The notes beneath the pieces are model-generated. The model saw only the letters and a list, made by a program, of their open reading frames with translations, had not been told where the DNA came from and did no database searches. A program made the position numbers and the translations under genes. Shown here piece after piece: positions 62,528 to 64,000 of a stretch of 64,000 nucleotides of DNA; the first letter of the stretch is position 1, and every line of letters starts with the position of its first letter. Source of the stretch: CAVSRC01 sp963782045. Its GTDB lineage: Bacteria > Pseudomonadota > Alphaproteobacteria > Rhizobiales > Kaistiaceae. The stretch is taken from NCBI GenBank assembly GCA_963782045.1, contig CAWAIR010000013.1, positions 124,001-188,000 of the forward strand, read 5' to 3'.

Positions 62528-63481
62528 TCAACTCGGCGTGGTCGTCGCCGGCGTCTGCGCCTCCTTCGAGCGATTGCGCTCGATGCCCAGGCGATGCTCG
62601 CGATAGATGACGAACAGCCCGGCGGCGATGACGATGGCGGTGCCGGCGAGCATGATCCCGCTCGGCCAGGTGCTGAACACCAACAGGCTGGCGATCAGCG
62701 CCCAGATCATCGAGGTGTAGTCGAACGGGGCGATCAGCGAAGCGTCGGCGTGGCGGAAGCTCTGGGTCATGGTGATCTGGCCGATGCCGCCGAAGATGCC
62801 GGCGCCGACCAGCATGGCCGCGTCGAGCGGCCCCGGCATCGCCCACGGCGTGAAGGGAATGCTGATGAGGCCGGCGAACGCGCAGAACAGCGAGAAGTAG
62901 AACACGATGGTCGAGGCCGACTCGGTGTGCACCATCGCCCGCACCTGGGTCGTCGCCACGGCCCCGAGAAAGGCGCTGCCCACGGCGATGGCCGCCCCCA
63001 GCGTGCTCATCTCCGCCCCCGCCGATGCGTTCGGGTCGACATAATCGGACAGGATGACCAGCACGCCGACGAAGCCCACGCCCACCGCCGACCAGCGATA
63101 GATGCGCACCTTCTCGCCGAGGAAGATGACCGCCAGCACCACGGTCATCAGCGGCGCGGCGTAGCCGATGGCGGTGGCGTCGGCGATCGGCAGCAGGGCG
63201 AGCGCGGTGAAGCCGGTGAACATGCCGGCGGCGCCGGCGAGCGACCGCAAGAAGTGCCGGTGCAGGCGGCTGGTGTAGAGGGCTTCCGGGAACCGTCCGC
63301 GCACCCCGATCCACAGGAGCAGCGGCAGCAGCGCGAAGAAGCTGCGGAAGAACATGATCTCCCCGATCGGATAGTCGGTGCTGGCCACCTTGACCAGCGT
63401 GGACATGATCGTGAAGACGATGGTCGAGGTGACTTTGAGCGCGATGCCGACGGACGGCTGCGCCCGCTCGGTGGGGGCCAT
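62528..63481 (-). CDS. EamA/DMT-family transporter
   Basis: A 317-residue drug/metabolite transporter with ten helices in two EamA repeats. Markers are F-F-R-S-F-F-A-L in helix 2, A-D-A-T-A-I-G-Y-A-A-P-L-M-T-V-V-L-A-V-I-F-L-G-E (in sequence across helices 4-5), and its C-terminal counterpart S-L-I-A-P-F-D-Y-T-S-M-I-W-A. RhaT/S-adenosylmethionine-transporter-like members move sugars or cofactors; the cargo here is unknown. Start at ATG 63481 (A-P-T-E-R-A-Q-P). Confidence 0.88.
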   Translation of the reverse strand: MAPTERAQPSVGIALKVTSTIVFTIMSTLVKVASTDYPIGEIMFFRSFFALLPLLLWIGVRGRFPEALYTSRLHRHFLRSLAGAAGMFTGFTALALLPIADATAIGYAAPLMTVVLAVIFLGEKVRIYRWSAVGVGFVGVLVILSDYVDPNASAGAEMSTLGAAIAVGSAFLGAVATTQVRAMVHTESASTIVFYFSLFCAFAGLISIPFTPWAMPGPLDAAMLVGAGIFGGIGQITMTQSFRHADASLIAPFDYTSMIWALIASLLVFSTWPSGIMLAGTAIVIAAGLFVIYREHRLGIERNRSKEAQTPATTTPS

Positions 63482-63642
63482 GATTGGGTCCACCGGACCA
63501 CAGCTTGGCGAGTCAGGCAAGGAAGGATTGGTGCCCGGCTTCAGGATTCGGGGAGGCGCGGCCGCAGCGGAGTGCTCACCCCTCCCCGAAGCGCCTCTCG
63601 GCGCTTCGACCCTCCCAAGCGAGGGTTGGTCTCCGCAATGGC

Positions 63643-64000
63643 TCAGGCGGTCTTCGCCGCCTTGGCCGCCTGGATCGCCTGCCACAGCCGTTCGGGCGTT
63701 GCCGGCATGTCGATGTCGGCAACCCCATAGGCCCGATGGAGCGCATCGGCGATGGCGTTCATCACCGCCGGGCAGGAGCCGATCGAGCCGGCCTCGCCGG
63801 CCCCCTTGATGCCCATGGCGTTGGTCAGGCAGGGCACGTTGCGCGTCTCGAACTGGAACCAGGGGAGGCCGTCGGCGCGCGGCACGGCATAGTCCATGAA
63901 GGTGGCGGTGAGGAGCTGGCCGTCGTCGTCATAGACGGTGCGCTCGTAAAGCGCCTGGCCGATGCCCTGGGCGATGCCGCCATGCACCTGGCCCTCGAGC
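63643..64000 (-). CDS. xanthine dehydrogenase-family molybdopterin-binding subunit, C-terminal end
   Basis: The last 118 or so residues of a large molybdenum hydroxylase subunit; the N-terminal part is beyond the window's right edge. It contains G-G-I-A-Q-G-I-G-Q-A-L-Y-E, M-D-Y-A-V-P-R-A, and G-I-K-G-A-G-E-A-G-S-I-G-S, whose Glu is the catalytic base of this family. The closest relatives by motif are the CoxL/aerobic CO-dehydrogenase-like large subunits, though true CoxL needs its active-site loop, which is not visible here. Confidence 0.9.
   Translation of the reverse strand, partial: LEGQVHGGIAQGIGQALYERTVYDDDGQLLTATFMDYAVPRADGLPWFQFETRNVPCLTNAMGIKGAGEAGSIGSCPAVMNAIADALHRAYGVADIDMPATPERLWQAIQAAKAAKTA

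Overview
The window is a GC-rich chromosomal segment of an alphaproteobacterium, most likely of the order Hyphomicrobiales (Rhizobiales). Several things point there: a recA-alaS neighbourhood, the cckA - fliO-like - dksA cluster, a DksA with a single cysteine, a Growth Pole Ring-like giant coiled-coil protein (typical of polar-growing rhizobia), a BA14K-like protein, and a GAAC-N7-GTAC element resembling the alphaproteobacterial SOS box upstream of recA. No rRNA, tRNA, CRISPR array, prophage or intact insertion sequence was seen. Most of the segment is ordinary core genome.

Layout. 0-12.5 kb: glutaredoxin end, rpsD, murI, trmJ-like, HdeD-like, icd, GIN-domain protein, aldo/keto reductase, GDPD, a cyclic-nucleotide-gated channel and alaS. 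12.6-20.5 kb: a VOC protein, recA, YkvA and cation-efflux proteins, an atypical SDR, a beta-CASP MBL hydrolase, a LOG-family protein and a pseudouridine catabolism pair (psuK, psuG). Conserved genes here are broken by about two dozen single-base indels, nearly all +1, which are densest at 17.8-20.25 kb. A local sequence-quality problem is the simplest reading. 20.6-26.4 kb: an accessory patch with a DUF3617-type protein flanked by a direct repeat of about 53 bp, then a surface-lipoprotein/Slam pair and a frameshifted LuxR-type regulator. 26.4-38 kb: alpha/beta hydrolase, cckA, fliO-like, dksA, HAD phosphatase, BA14K-like, SixA-like phosphatase, the ycjX/ycjF pair and an orphan pstS. 38-46.5 kb: cupin, RND/MMPL exporter, and a nickel/cobalt ECF importer (cbiM-cbiQ-cbiO) with nikR and a perfect NikR-type operator. 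46.5-51.3 kb: GYD protein, two tandem methyltransferases, a ferredoxin/ferredoxin-NADP reductase pair and an orphan Hpt protein. 51.6-64 kb: the giant GPR-like protein, MFS, threonine dehydratase, glycosyltransferase, LysE exporter, FAH hydrolase, EamA exporter, and the 3' end of a xanthine-dehydrogenase-family molybdenum subunit.

The system most worth attention is at 22.4-24.7 kb. It is a lipoprotein with a TbpB-like terminal barrel motif, overlapped by a TPR + outer-membrane-barrel protein of the Slam (surface lipoprotein assembly modifier) type. Slam is best known from Neisseria and Moraxellaceae, so this looks like a self-contained surface-lipoprotein export module in a rhizobial-type genome. 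Second is the nickel locus. Its NikR box is an exact GTATGA-N16-TCATAC, yet the NikR protein has Arg and Pro at two positions that are nickel-binding histidines in E. coli NikR, and both NikR and CbiO carry His-rich C-terminal tails.
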